A DNA stretch of 14,271 bases, from NCBI GenBank assembly GCA_011620465.1, contig WOZC01000050.1, positions 2,587 to 16,857 on the forward strand, given 5' to 3'. Under the pieces are notes generated by a model. That model did no database searches, was not told the origin of the DNA, and was given only the letters and a program-made list of their open reading frames with translations. The translations under genes and the position numbers were made by a program. This DNA is from Anaerolineaceae bacterium. Lineage in GTDB: Bacteria > Chloroflexota > Anaerolineae > Anaerolineales > Anaerolineaceae. Positions 1-7,161 of the stretch are shown in pieces. Within the stretch, counting starts at the first letter, position 1. Every line of letters starts with the position of its first letter.

Positions 1-2
1 TA

Positions 3-794
3 CTCCAAAAGGCATTGAATGGTGCGGAGTTTTTGGATGGCAGTGCGATTTTTGCAGGCTTGCGCATGAAGAAGGACGTGCAGGAATTGGCAAGGATGCG
101 AAGAGCGGCTGAAATTGCTGAAGCAGCACTTTTGGAGACCTTGCACACGATCCGGGTCGGACAAACAGAAAAAGATATTGCCGCGGAATTGCTGGTTCAA
201 CTCTATCGCCATGGTTCAGACCAGGAACTGCCTTTCGCGCCGATCGTTTCGGCAGGACCGAATGCAGCAAACCCGCATGCTTCTCCCTCTGAGCGCCGCC
301 TGGAAGCGGGCGATGTGCTCTTATTCGATTGGGGAGCTTCGTTTGAAGGCTATTTTTCGGACATTACACGTTGTTTCTTTGTTGAATTTGTGGATAATCG
401 GATGGTTGAAATTGCTGCAACCGTCCAACGCGCTAATCATTATGCGATTTCTGGGGGGCGGGCTGGTATGCAGGCGAGCGACATCGATACGATCGCCCGG
501 CAGATAATCGAAGAAAGCGGATATGGCAAGTACTTCACTCATCGAACCGGACATGGGTTGGGAATGGAGACGCATGAAGCGCCGTACATCTTCAGCGGCA
601 ATAAGTTGGTGTTGGAAGAGGGAATGGTTTTCACGGTCGAGCCCGGGGTTTATGTGCCGGGATTGGGCGGTGTGCGCATCGAAGACGACGTGGTAGTTGA
701 TGAAGGCGGTTTAACCTGTTTGACATCGCTGCCCAGGGAAGTAATGACCATCGAGCGCTACCTGGATTTGATGCGGATTTTTGAGAATAAATGA
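3..794 (+). CDS. M24-family metallopeptidase (Xaa-Pro aminopeptidase/dipeptidase type), 5' partial
   Basis: This protein removes N-terminal residues next to proline (Xaa-Pro peptidase) using two metal ions in the cytoplasm. The frame is open to the left edge, so the N-terminal creatinase-like domain lies outside the window. A TTG at 15 is in frame but is probably internal. Counting from that TTG, the complete pita-bread ligand set is visible: Asp105 (FDWGA), Asp116 (SDITR), His180 (HRTGHG), Glu209 (TVEPG) and Glu223 (RIEDD). All catalytic metal ligands are present, so the enzyme should be active. The stop overlaps the start of the next gene as ATGA, which implies translational coupling. Methionine aminopeptidase shares the fold, but the linker-like N-terminus and the THRTGHGLG context fit the prolidase/PepQ branch better. 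The exact substrate cannot be read from the sequence. Confidence 0.9.
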   Translation, partial: LQKALNGAEFLDGSAIFAGLRMKKDVQELARMRRAAEIAEAALLETLHTIRVGQTEKDIAAELLVQLYRHGSDQELPFAPIVSAGPNAANPHASPSERRLEAGDVLLFDWGASFEGYFSDITRCFFVEFVDNRMVEIAATVQRANHYAISGGRAGMQASDIDTIARQIIEESGYGKYFTHRTGHGLGMETHEAPYIFSGNKLVLEEGMVFTVEPGVYVPGLGGVRIEDDVVVDEGGLTCLTSLPREVMTIERYLDLMRIFENK

Positions 795-1441
795 GACTGG
801 CTTATGAGACCCTGACCATTGGTCCCATGGGCAACAACGTCTATTTTTTGGTGGACGAGGATACGCAGGAATGCGTGATTATCGATCCGAGCTTCTTGCC
901 AGAGACCCAACTCGACTTGATCAAAGAAAATGGCTGGAAATTGCGCCAGATATGGATTACCCACGGACATTTTGACCATACCGCTGGTGCGAAAGCGATC
1001 AGTGAGGCTTTTGACACTCCCATTCCGATCGCGATACATCCAGAAAGTTTCAAATCCGCAAAGGAAATCCCTTCCGGTGGGATGTTTGGGGTCAGGATTG
1101 ATGAGATACCGCGGGTGGATATCCCGCTGGTTCACGGTATGTGGTTGGGAATCGACCCGCAGAGCGACGAGAAGGTGGTGGAAGTCAGGGATGTCTCCGG
1201 GCATAATCCGGGATCAGTTATTTTTTATTGTCCGGAGCTGAAAGTTGCGATGGTCGGGGATGCGATTTTCAAGGACAGCATCGGGCGCACGGATCTTCCA
1301 GGCAGCAACCACCACTTATTACTCAAAAATATCCGTGAGCAGATATACAGCCTGCCAGAGGATACCGTATTGTTACCCGGGCATATGGGGGCAACTACGG
1401 TTGGGTACGAAAAGCGCTTCAACCCGTTTGTGAGAGGATAG
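791..1441 (+). CDS. Metallo-beta-lactamase-fold hydrolase, glyoxalase II-like
   Basis: A 216-residue single-domain MBL-fold protein, typical in length of small bacterial glyoxalase II-like (YcbL-type) hydrolases that cleave thioesters or related substrates. The zinc motif THGHFDH gives His58, His60, Asp62 and His63. Further ligands are His138 (SGHNPGS), Asp157 (VGDAIF) and His198 (LPGHMG), so both metal sites look complete. The DAIFKDSIGRTDLPG stretch is the usual signature of this subgroup. The ATG overlaps the stop of the upstream peptidase gene (ATGA), so the two are probably co-transcribed. The downstream neighbour is convergent and begins only 6 bp after this stop. The true substrate is unknown; this fold also includes persulfide dioxygenases, but nothing here points to one specifically. 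Confidence 0.88.
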   Translation: MRLAYETLTIGPMGNNVYFLVDEDTQECVIIDPSFLPETQLDLIKENGWKLRQIWITHGHFDHTAGAKAISEAFDTPIPIAIHPESFKSAKEIPSGGMFGVRIDEIPRVDIPLVHGMWLGIDPQSDEKVVEVRDVSGHNPGSVIFYCPELKVAMVGDAIFKDSIGRTDLPGSNHHLLLKNIREQIYSLPEDTVLLPGHMGATTVGYEKRFNPFVRG

Positions 1442-1447
1442 ACCGAC

Positions 1448-2077
1448 TTACTCAGGCATTTCCAAGCCGCCAGTCGCAGACATCCAGTCGATGATGGTTT
1501 CGACAGCCTTGGAAACATTGTTGTCGCTAATGTCCACTCGTAATACAGGCAACAGAGAGCGACTGACCAACTCTTCCAATACTTCCTGCTCGCGCTTGAA
1601 TTGGTCGAGGTCGTCATATTGACTGGGATTTCCGGAGACTTTCAGTCGTTCTTCGCGGGCAGCGGCAAAAGAGTCGGATGAGCGGGTGCAGAAAATCAGG
1701 CGAAAATTAAGGGGAAGCAAACGTTCTTCCAGCCAGGTGAAATCAATGTGTTTTCCGTAGGTAAGCCATTGAACCAGTTGGGTGGAAATGTGAAAGCGAT
1801 CCACTACCCAGGAGTAATATCGGTTCAGCTCAAAGAGTCGAATCCAGGTCTGGTAGGTTTCCATAGCCTGGGCTTCCTCTTCGGGGGCAAAGTTGATCAA
1901 TCCCCGACCCCAGGGGTAATTGGTAAAGGTGCACCATTCAGCAGAGATCAAGGGCGAATGGTAGCGGTATTTGCGCGGACCGGTGAAGCGTGGGTGGTCG
2001 TTAAGATCGAAAGCGATTTCTGTCTTGAAGGTCAACCGGGTTCCTTCCAGGATCACTTTTGGGGTTAATTTGGACAT
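1448..2077 (-). CDS. P-loop kinase-like protein (thymidylate kinase/dNK-like) with altered Walker A
   Basis: A 209-residue protein of uncertain function. Its layout resembles deoxynucleoside/thymidylate kinase-like P-loop proteins. The first strand leads into a Walker-A-like stretch, GTRLTFKT (Gly12-Thr19), then a DR motif (Asp93-Arg94 in VVDRFHIST), then a hydrophobic strand (FRLIFCTR, 125-132) followed by a basic, LID-like segment (Arg141, Glu143, Arg144). Near the end comes a strand, PVLRVDIS, where these kinases place the base-binding C-terminus. The canonical pattern is G-x4-G-K-[ST]; here the second Gly is Phe17 while Lys18 and Thr19 are kept. The start is supported by a purine-rich ribosome site (AGAGG, 5 nt spacing). 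It lies 20 nt after cysE and is probably the last gene of the cysK operon. It could be a non-catalytic relative; the family call is an inference by eye. Confidence 0.6.
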   Translation of the reverse strand: MSKLTPKVILEGTRLTFKTEIAFDLNDHPRFTGPRKYRYHSPLISAEWCTFTNYPWGRGLINFAPEEEAQAMETYQTWIRLFELNRYYSWVVDRFHISTQLVQWLTYGKHIDFTWLEERLLPLNFRLIFCTRSSDSFAAAREERLKVSGNPSQYDDLDQFKREQEVLEELVSRSLLPVLRVDISDNNVSKAVETIIDWMSATGGLEMPE

Positions 2078-2097
2078 TTCCGCCTCTCTATTTCGTC

Positions 2098-2880
2098 CTA
2101 AATGGAATAATCCTCGACATGGTCATATTCCCAGTAATCCTCGTCATCCAGGTATACATCGGAAGTATGCGGAGTGTGCAAATCCAACCGTTCCTCGACT
2201 TTTTCCAAGCGAGCCATCAAGTCTTTCAGGTTGCTGACGATTGCATCAGGCAGAATGGTGTGGTCCAGATCAGTCTGCGTGCCGGTTACCTGCTGCTTAC
2301 GCAGGATGATCTGACCAGGAACACCGACCACCACTGATTGTGGTGGAACGTCCTTGATGACGACTGCATTGGCACCAATACGGCTGTGCGCACCGACGAC
2401 GATATCTCCCAGGATCTTTGCACCTGCACCTACAACCACGCAGGATTCAAGTGTGGGATGACGTTTGACCTTCTCCAGGCTGGTGCCTCCCAAGGTGACA
2501 CCGTGGTAAAGGGTCACATCGTCGCCGACAATGGAAGTTTCACCAATGACAACACCCATACCGTGATCTATAAAAACCCTGCGACCGATGGCAGCGCCCG
2601 GATGGATCTCGACCCCGGTGAAAAATCGGGTTATTTGGGCTAGATAACGAGCAAGACCCCTGGCACCAACTTTCCAGAGCCAGTGTTCAAAGTGATGAGC
2701 CCAGAGAGCGTGCAGACCGGAATAAGTCAGGAACACATTGAATTTACTGGTAGCGGCAGGGTCGCGCTCAACTGCGCAGCCCAGGTCTTCCGCTATCATT
2801 CCGAAAAAACCCGGCTTATCTTCTATGCTGCCGCCACAACCAGGAGGGCAGAGCGAGGGTGATTTTTCAGCTTTTTCCAT
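2098..2880 (-). CDS. cysE: Serine O-acetyltransferase (CysE)
   Basis: Transfers acetyl from acetyl-CoA to L-serine, giving O-acetylserine for cysteine synthesis in the cytoplasm. A helical region (about 28-85) is followed by a left-handed beta-helix of hexapeptide repeats (about 90-192) with the family motifs ERDPAA (Asp40), IHPGA, FIDHGMG (His106), YHGVTLGGT (His126) and KRHP (His141). After the repeats comes a charged, possibly coiled-coil segment (205-233), then an acidic tail ending in Asp-Tyr-Ser-Ile. A C-terminal isoleucine is what the family uses to enter the CysK active site in the cysteine synthase complex. The first 26 residues, including CPPGC, are extra compared with short-type enzymes. 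An internal Met28 could be the real start, although GGGAAG lies before the ATG at 2880. The gene overlaps the end of cysK by 14 nt. Confidence 0.95.
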   Translation of the reverse strand: MEKAEKSPSLCPPGCGGSIEDKPGFFGMIAEDLGCAVERDPAATSKFNVFLTYSGLHALWAHHFEHWLWKVGARGLARYLAQITRFFTGVEIHPGAAIGRRVFIDHGMGVVIGETSIVGDDVTLYHGVTLGGTSLEKVKRHPTLESCVVVGAGAKILGDIVVGAHSRIGANAVVIKDVPPQSVVVGVPGQIILRKQQVTGTQTDLDHTILPDAIVSNLKDLMARLEKVEERLDLHTPHTSDVYLDDEDYWEYDHVEDYSI

Positions 2881-3817
2881 TCAGTTCTTCCCGTAAATTC
2901 GCAAAAAGCAGCGTGGAGAGATAGCGCTCAGCAAAACTCGGCACGATCACCACGATGCGCTTGCCTTTGTATTGAGGGCGGCTCGCCAATTGCAGGGCAG
3001 CCCAGACGGCGGCACCGGAGGAGATGCCTCCGGGGATGCCCTCATGTGTTGCCAGCTGACGGGCGGTTAGAAAAGCATCGTCGGCATTGACCTGGATAAT
3101 CTCGTTGATAAGAGCCCGATTCAAAACTGATGGAATAAAACCAGCACCGATCCCTTGCAGCGGGTGGGGACCGCTCTGGCCACCAGAGAGTACCGGAGAA
3201 GCACTTGGTTCAACTGCGACGATCTCGAGAGCAGGGTTGTGTTCCCGCAAGGCTTCGCCGGCACCTGTGATGGTGCCCCCGGTGCCCACGCCAGCTACCA
3301 GCACATCGACCCAGCCCTCGGTGTCCTGCCAGATTTCTGGTCCGGTAGTCAGGCGATGGATCAGGGGGTTAGCGGGATTATTGAACTGGTCTGCCACCCA
3401 GTAGCGGCTGTTTTGTTGGCGCAGTTGCTCTGCTTTTTCAACAGCAGCAGCCATGCCACCGGATGCAGAGGTCAGGATCAGTTCGGCACCCAGGGCGCGC
3501 ATGAGCAGTTTTCGCTCGGTGCTGACTGATTCGGGCATAATGATGACAGATTTGTAACCGCGAGCAGCAGCAACATTGGCGAGCCCAATGCCAGTGTTCC
3601 CGCTCGTAGCTTCCACCAGGATACTTTCTGTGTTAAGTTTGCCTTTCGCTTCGGCGTCATCCACCATGCTCACCGCGATGCGATCTTTGACACTGTGAGT
3701 GGGGTTGAAGAACTCCAGCTTGGCAATAATTTCCACGTCTTGATTAGGATTGATACGATTGATACGCACCAAAGGAGTGTGTCCAACCAATTGTGTCATG
3801 TTCTGATAAATTGTCAT
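2867..3817 (-). CDS. cysK: Cysteine synthase A (O-acetylserine sulfhydrylase)
   Basis: A PLP enzyme that converts O-acetylserine plus sulfide to cysteine. Its 316 residues match the usual length. Visible motifs are the PLP-lysine site NPTHSVKDRIA (Lys44), the substrate loop TSGNTG (71-76), the phosphate-binding loop GVGTGGT (176-182) and the pyridine-nitrogen serine in GISSGAA (Ser266 or Ser267). The common NPGGSVKDR is NPTHSVKDR here, a mild variation. The start is supported by GGAG (3825-3828) 7 nt before the ATG. It is the first gene of the cysK-cysE-kinase-like operon and has a candidate promoter and a long structured leader upstream. Cystathionine beta-synthase and CysM share the fold, but the overlap with cysE and the absence of a regulatory extension favour CysK. 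Confidence 0.95.
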   Translation of the reverse strand: MTIYQNMTQLVGHTPLVRINRINPNQDVEIIAKLEFFNPTHSVKDRIAVSMVDDAEAKGKLNTESILVEATSGNTGIGLANVAAARGYKSVIIMPESVSTERKLLMRALGAELILTSASGGMAAAVEKAEQLRQQNSRYWVADQFNNPANPLIHRLTTGPEIWQDTEGWVDVLVAGVGTGGTITGAGEALREHNPALEIVAVEPSASPVLSGGQSGPHPLQGIGAGFIPSVLNRALINEIIQVNADDAFLTARQLATHEGIPGGISSGAAVWAALQLASRPQYKGKRIVVIVPSFAERYLSTLLFANLREELNGKS

Positions 3818-3847
3818 TTAAAAACTCCAGTTTCCAATTGAGCCAAT

Positions 3848-3945
3848 TAAATAAAAACAGCGAACTGTCTCACACCAAATGCGGAGGAGCGCCGCTGCTG
3901 CTGGATAGGCTCAGGAATGTCAGCGCAGGCAGTTAGCTGCTCCGC
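3848..3945 (-). promoter_or_regulatory. Candidate structured leader RNA of cysK
   Basis: Reading the minus strand towards cysK, three short helices can nest as a three-way junction: P1 (3941-3945 with 3881-3885), P2 (GCAG-CTAA-CTGC, 3929-3940) and P3 (3921-3925 with 3893-3897). They are followed by a small hairpin with a TTCG loop (3856-3869) that runs directly into a U-rich stretch (about 3846-3857). This resembles an aptamer plus attenuator, but the last stem has only five pairs, one of them G-U, so it is a weak terminator. No T-box sequence and no SAM-I core was recognised. cysK begins about 30 nt further on with a good ribosome site. Function is unproven. Confidence 0.35.
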
Positions 3946-4001
3946 TCAGGACACAAGCAAAGAATGACCGTAAAATGACTATTCTGGATAACCATACCGA
4001 T

Positions 4002-4030
4002 ATTATAGAACTGTTGCCGGGTTCGGTCAT
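4002..4030 (-). promoter_or_regulatory. Candidate sigma-70-type promoter for cysK-cysE
   Basis: On the minus strand a perfect TATAAT (4002-4007) sits 17 nt from ATGACC (4025-4030, sharing TGAC with TTGACA). Transcription would begin near 3995, leaving a leader of roughly 178 nt before the cysK ATG. No better promoter was seen between this site and cysK. This is a sequence match only. Confidence 0.5.
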
Positions 4031-4217
4031 GATGAATGTATAACAGTCGATGGGTGCATGGGAGAGAATGCTGGGTTCCTCTCGTCTTCGCGTACGAAGT
4101 GTGTTGCATAAGAAAGATCAGAATGACAGATGGAGCCGGGTTCAGAAGCGGAATACTCAGAGGGCACCTTGCCCGGCTTGTAACTGATGGTGAAAGGTCT
4201 CTTGGTGACTGATAAAT
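4031..4217. other. Non-coding stretch between cysK promoter and permease remnant
   Basis: No credible gene, tRNA or known RNA was found here. The only local structure noticed is a short inverted repeat, CTTCG-CGTA-CGAAG (4086-4099). A minus-strand reading frame covering 3933-4349 runs through this stretch but has no recognisable protein features. The lost 5' end of the permease pseudogene may once have lain here. Confidence 0.5.
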
Positions 4218-4787
4218 TTGAACCGCAGTGCGAGTGGCGAAGTGAAAGGACCTAATTTCCCGCCTGAATTGAAAATGGCATTTGGGTTGGAGCGAATGGA
4301 CCCAGCAACCATGGAAGGTTATTTTGGTCTTTGTTTCTATTTTTGCCAACTTTGCCTGGCAATCCAGGCGGCTAATTACGGTTTAGGGCTTGTGAGCGTG
4401 GAGGAAGCAGAGTTGACTGCCGACTTTTTGCTGACCAAACCCCTTATAGTGCTCTACCATCCTCTTGAGCAAGATTTTGGCTGCTCTGACCAGTTGCATT
4501 TTGTTTGCTGTACTCACCTGGCTTATGTCTGTTATTTTGGTGAGGGTTTACCAACCTGAAAATATTTTTTATGATTTTTTTATACGGCTTGAAATGCTGG
4601 CAATGTTCCTGGTTGAAATGGTTTTCTTGAGCTTCGGTTTGATGCTGGCAGGTATATCCAAAAGCCCTCGCCGGGTTGGGTCGGTAGCGATTGGGGTGTT
4701 CTTGCATTTGTCCTGGCTCTTGTGGTGGTCATCGCCTTTTCCTTAGTTGCTTATGCAAGTTACAGCAAGTTCGATTTGTACATTTAA
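4218..4787 (+). pseudogene. Remnant of an ABC-2 type transporter permease
   Basis: Three fragments of one ABC-2 permease are read in shifting frames. Fragment 1 (from about 4254) carries FPPELKMAFGL, a membrane helix and the loop EEAELTADFLLTKPL, typical of the 'EE..T.EfLLskP' loop after the second helix. Fragment 2 is in another frame: starting near 4450 it resumes with STILLSKILAALTS and two more membrane helices down to SPRRVGSVAIG (about 4692). Fragment 3 returns to the first frame and gives the last helix and the usual end, SYSKFDLYI, with stop at 4785-4787. Compared with intact relatives, the first membrane helix is missing, there is a frameshift at about 4445-4455, and roughly two helices are deleted near 4685-4695. 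No ATPase partner is nearby. The encoded protein cannot be functional. Confidence 0.75.
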
Positions 4788-4850
4788 TACCGGCATTGGT
4801 CAAAATTTACCAGTGACCAAAGATAAAAAAACCTGAAAGTCTGTAAAACA

Positions 4851-4882
4851 GAAAAAGCCCTCATGATTATGAGGACTTTTTC
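4851..4882 (-). terminator. Intrinsic terminator after rny
   Basis: An inverted repeat with 14-bp arms (4851-4864 and 4869-4882) and a 4-nt loop. On the minus strand the arms pair completely if one U-G pair is allowed, and the RNA ends in a run of U. On the plus strand the same position is a C-A mismatch, so it is best for minus-strand transcription, though it may also stop plus-strand reading from the permease remnant. It begins 15 nt after the rny stop codon. Confidence 0.85.
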
Positions 4883-4896
4883 AATGCAAGCAATTG

Positions 4897-6456
4897 TTAC
4901 TTAGCGTAGCTGACCGAGCGGGTTTCCCGGATGACTGTCACCTGGATCTGACCGGGATACTGCATGGTCTGTTCGATCTCGTTGGCGATGTCCTTGGCGA
5001 GCACGTGCGCCTGGTAGTCATCGATCTCTTCCGGCTTAACGATGATGCGAACCTCGCGACCAGCCTGGATAGCATAGCTTTGTTCCACACCTTCGTGGTT
5101 GTTGGCAACCGTTTCCAACGCTTTCAGACGCTTGATGTATTGCTCAAGGTCCTCACGGCGGGCACCAGGACGGGCACCTGAGATGGCGTCAGAAGCTTCC
5201 ACCAGGATTGCTTCGATGGATTCCTGGTCGGTTTCATGATGGTGTGAAGCGATGGCATTGACAATTTTGGGGTTAACACCATGTCGACGGGCGAATTCTG
5301 CTCCCAGGAGGGCGTGCGTGCCTTCGGAGTTGTGATCCATGGCTTTACCCAGATCATGCAGTAAGGCTGCGGTACGGGCGACTTCGACATCTGCGCCGAG
5401 TTCAGCTGCCAGGATGCTGGCAATTTTTGAGGTTTCCACAGCGTGAGCAAGCTGGTTTTGCCCGTAAGAGGTGCGGTACTTCAGACGTCCCAGCTTCTTA
5501 ACAACTTCGGGATGCAGACCGTGCACACCAGCCTCATAGACTGCATCTTTACCTGCTTTGGCGATGTCCTCATCCATCTCCTTGCGCTCTTCTTCGAGAA
5601 TTTTCTCGATATAAGCGGGATGGATGCGGCCATCATTGACCAGGCGGGTGAGCGTGCGGCGGGCGATTTCGCGGCGGACAGAGTCGAAACAAGATACAGT
5701 GACGGCTTCAGGGGTATCGTCTACAATCACGTCAACACCGGTTGCCTGTTCGAATGCGCGGATGTTGCGTCCGTTTCGACCAACGATGCGACCTTTCATT
5801 TCTTCATTCGGCAGCGTGACGACCGAGGTGGTGACTTCGGCAACCTTATCAGAAGCAACGCGCTGGATCGCATCGGCGATCATCTCTCTGGCTTTTTCCA
5901 TGCCGGTTTCCCGGGCTTCGGTTTCGATTTGACGGATGATGCGCGCCATATCGGCGTGAGATTCCTTTTCCACTTCTTCAAGGAGAATCGTGCGGGCTTC
6001 GTCTACGGACATTTGGCTGACACGTTGAAGTTCAGCGGTACGTTCCTCGTAAAGTTGGTCGATCTCGTTGGCACGCTTATCAACGCGGCTTTGGCGCTTG
6101 TTCAGATTGTTTTCGCGCTGCTGCATTTGGTCAAAGCGATAATCGAGTTCTTCACGGCGTTTGACCAGGCGATCGTCTTCTTTGTTGAGTTCGCTTCGCC
6201 GATTTTTAATCTCGGCTTCGGCGTCCCGGATAATCTTGAGTGCCTGGTCTTTGGCGTCAAGTTCGGTTTGCTGGGCTTTTTCACGCGCCTCAGCGATGAT
6301 ATCACTGCTGGTTTGTTTTAGTTTTTCTTCTTTATTCTTGCGGATGGTTGAGAAAACCAGGTACCCGATAAGGGCGCCAACCAGCAATGTCAGACCTAAC
6401 CACACAAAAAGCATGGGATCGGGCCCTGGCGGGTTTTGTTGAAATAAGATTTTCAT
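4897..6456 (-). CDS. rny: Ribonuclease Y
   Basis: A membrane-anchored endoribonuclease that begins mRNA decay. The chosen ATG at 6456 gives 519 residues, the standard family length; the longer frame up to 6531 would add 25 atypical residues and overlap recX. Domains in order: N-terminal membrane helix (about 15-36), long charged coiled coil (about 40-200), KH RNA-binding domain with the GRNGRNIR loop (226-233, where GxEG is common in relatives), and HD catalytic domain with His338, the His367-Asp368 pair in LLHDLGKAMDHN, and SHHHETD (404-410). The gene starts 20 nt after the recX stop, so the two are probably one transcript. GGAG lies 11 nt upstream, a loose spacing. A strong terminator follows it. 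No defects are seen. Confidence 0.95.
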   Translation of the reverse strand: MKILFQQNPPGPDPMLFVWLGLTLLVGALIGYLVFSTIRKNKEEKLKQTSSDIIAEAREKAQQTELDAKDQALKIIRDAEAEIKNRRSELNKEDDRLVKRREELDYRFDQMQQRENNLNKRQSRVDKRANEIDQLYEERTAELQRVSQMSVDEARTILLEEVEKESHADMARIIRQIETEARETGMEKAREMIADAIQRVASDKVAEVTTSVVTLPNEEMKGRIVGRNGRNIRAFEQATGVDVIVDDTPEAVTVSCFDSVRREIARRTLTRLVNDGRIHPAYIEKILEEERKEMDEDIAKAGKDAVYEAGVHGLHPEVVKKLGRLKYRTSYGQNQLAHAVETSKIASILAAELGADVEVARTAALLHDLGKAMDHNSEGTHALLGAEFARRHGVNPKIVNAIASHHHETDQESIEAILVEASDAISGARPGARREDLEQYIKRLKALETVANNHEGVEQSYAIQAGREVRIIVKPEEIDDYQAHVLAKDIANEIEQTMQYPGQIQVTVIRETRSVSYAK

Positions 6457-6476
6457 TGTGTCAGTTGCTCCATTTT

Positions 6477-7124
6477 CTATTGTTCCACACCTGTCGGTTC
6501 TGACCTTTCCTTCCATAATAGCTGAAGGCACTCCCGGACAATTCCATAAGAGAAACCCCGGCGCTGAAGGGCAGCTCCGAGTTTTCGATTAAATTCAAAT
6601 TTGTCCAGTTTGTGATAACGGCGGCTCAATTTTCTTCCGGCATTGAGGGCTAACTCGAAATCATCCAGATTGGAAAATTGGAGAGCTTGCTCAATCTCAG
6701 GCTCGGCAACGCCTTTTTGACGCAGTTCGAGTTTCATTAAACTCTGGCTGCGTGGGCGAAACCTCTGGCGATTGTCCAGCCAGTTTTGGGCGAAATCGAG
6801 ATCGTCGACCAACTTTTCTTCCTTCAGCCGGGCGATAACATGTTCGATCAAAGCAGCCTCATAACCCTTTTTGTTAAGATAGGCTTGCAATTCCTGCTGA
6901 GAGCGGGCACGAAAACTCAGAAAGTGCATCGCCCGGTTCAGCGCGGTCTGGAACTCGTCCTTCTCTTGAAGACGGGTAATGTCTTCATCGCTCAGAGTTC
7001 GACCGACTGTCAACCAGGCGGCAGCCATCCTGTCGAGCGAGAAAGCATATTGACCGCCGAGGTAAATGTTTACCCGGTTGCGATTGCGCTTCTGCGCCTG
7101 GATGTCCGTGATCAAATTTGCCAT
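6477..7124 (-). CDS. recX: RecX, regulator of RecA
   Basis: RecX binds the RecA filament and limits its activity. The protein is about 215 residues from the ATG at 7124; an in-frame TTG at 7133 would add three residues. A short N-terminal beta region with VNIYLGGQYAFSLD (about 18-31) is followed by helical repeats of the family, with FRARSQQELQAYLNKKGY (71-88), a second unit around EEKLVDDLDFAQNWLDNR (102-119) and a third near the C-terminus (ALQRRGFSYGIVREC). recA is not in the window. No ribosome site is visible before the start, and an intrinsic terminator ends only 7 nt before the ATG, so expression may depend on read-through or a leaderless message. rny follows after 20 nt on the same strand. 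Confidence 0.9.
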   Translation of the reverse strand: MANLITDIQAQKRNRNRVNIYLGGQYAFSLDRMAAAWLTVGRTLSDEDITRLQEKDEFQTALNRAMHFLSFRARSQQELQAYLNKKGYEAALIEHVIARLKEEKLVDDLDFAQNWLDNRQRFRPRSQSLMKLELRQKGVAEPEIEQALQFSNLDDFELALNAGRKLSRRYHKLDKFEFNRKLGAALQRRGFSYGIVRECLQLLWKERSEPTGVEQ

Positions 7125-7131
7125 TGTTATC

Positions 7132-7161
7132 AAAAAAGCCAGGGTTCATGACCATGGCTTT
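7132..7161 (-). terminator. Intrinsic terminator or attenuator immediately before recX
   Basis: On the minus strand AAAGCCA (7161-7155) pairs with TGGCTTT (7141-7135) around a roughly 13-nt loop, and the RNA runs on into six U (7137-7132). On the plus strand the hairpin is not followed by T, so it acts only for minus-strand transcription. Its position, ending 7 nt before the recX ATG, fits either the end of a small RNA or an attenuator controlling recX-rny. Confidence 0.7.

Noticed and set aside
2338..2643. A 101-codon plus-strand frame within cysE
   Set aside because: It is fully antisense to the hexapeptide-repeat region of cysE, whose periodic codons keep the other strand open.
3933..4349. 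A 138-codon minus-strand frame covering the cysK promoter region
   Set aside because: Cys- and His-rich, low-complexity translation with no domain. It overlaps the permease remnant on the opposite strand, and its end coincides with the cysK leader.
4788..4850. Possible additional gene or regulatory site between the permease remnant and the rny terminator
   Set aside because: A short AT-rich spacer with no reading frame, hairpin or promoter that could be supported.
5443..6321. A 292-codon plus-strand open frame inside rny
   Set aside because: It is antisense to the RNase Y coiled coil. Glu/Lys/Arg-rich coding sequence reads as Phe/Leu-rich on the opposite strand and lacks stops by composition. 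There is no ribosome site and no recognisable domain.
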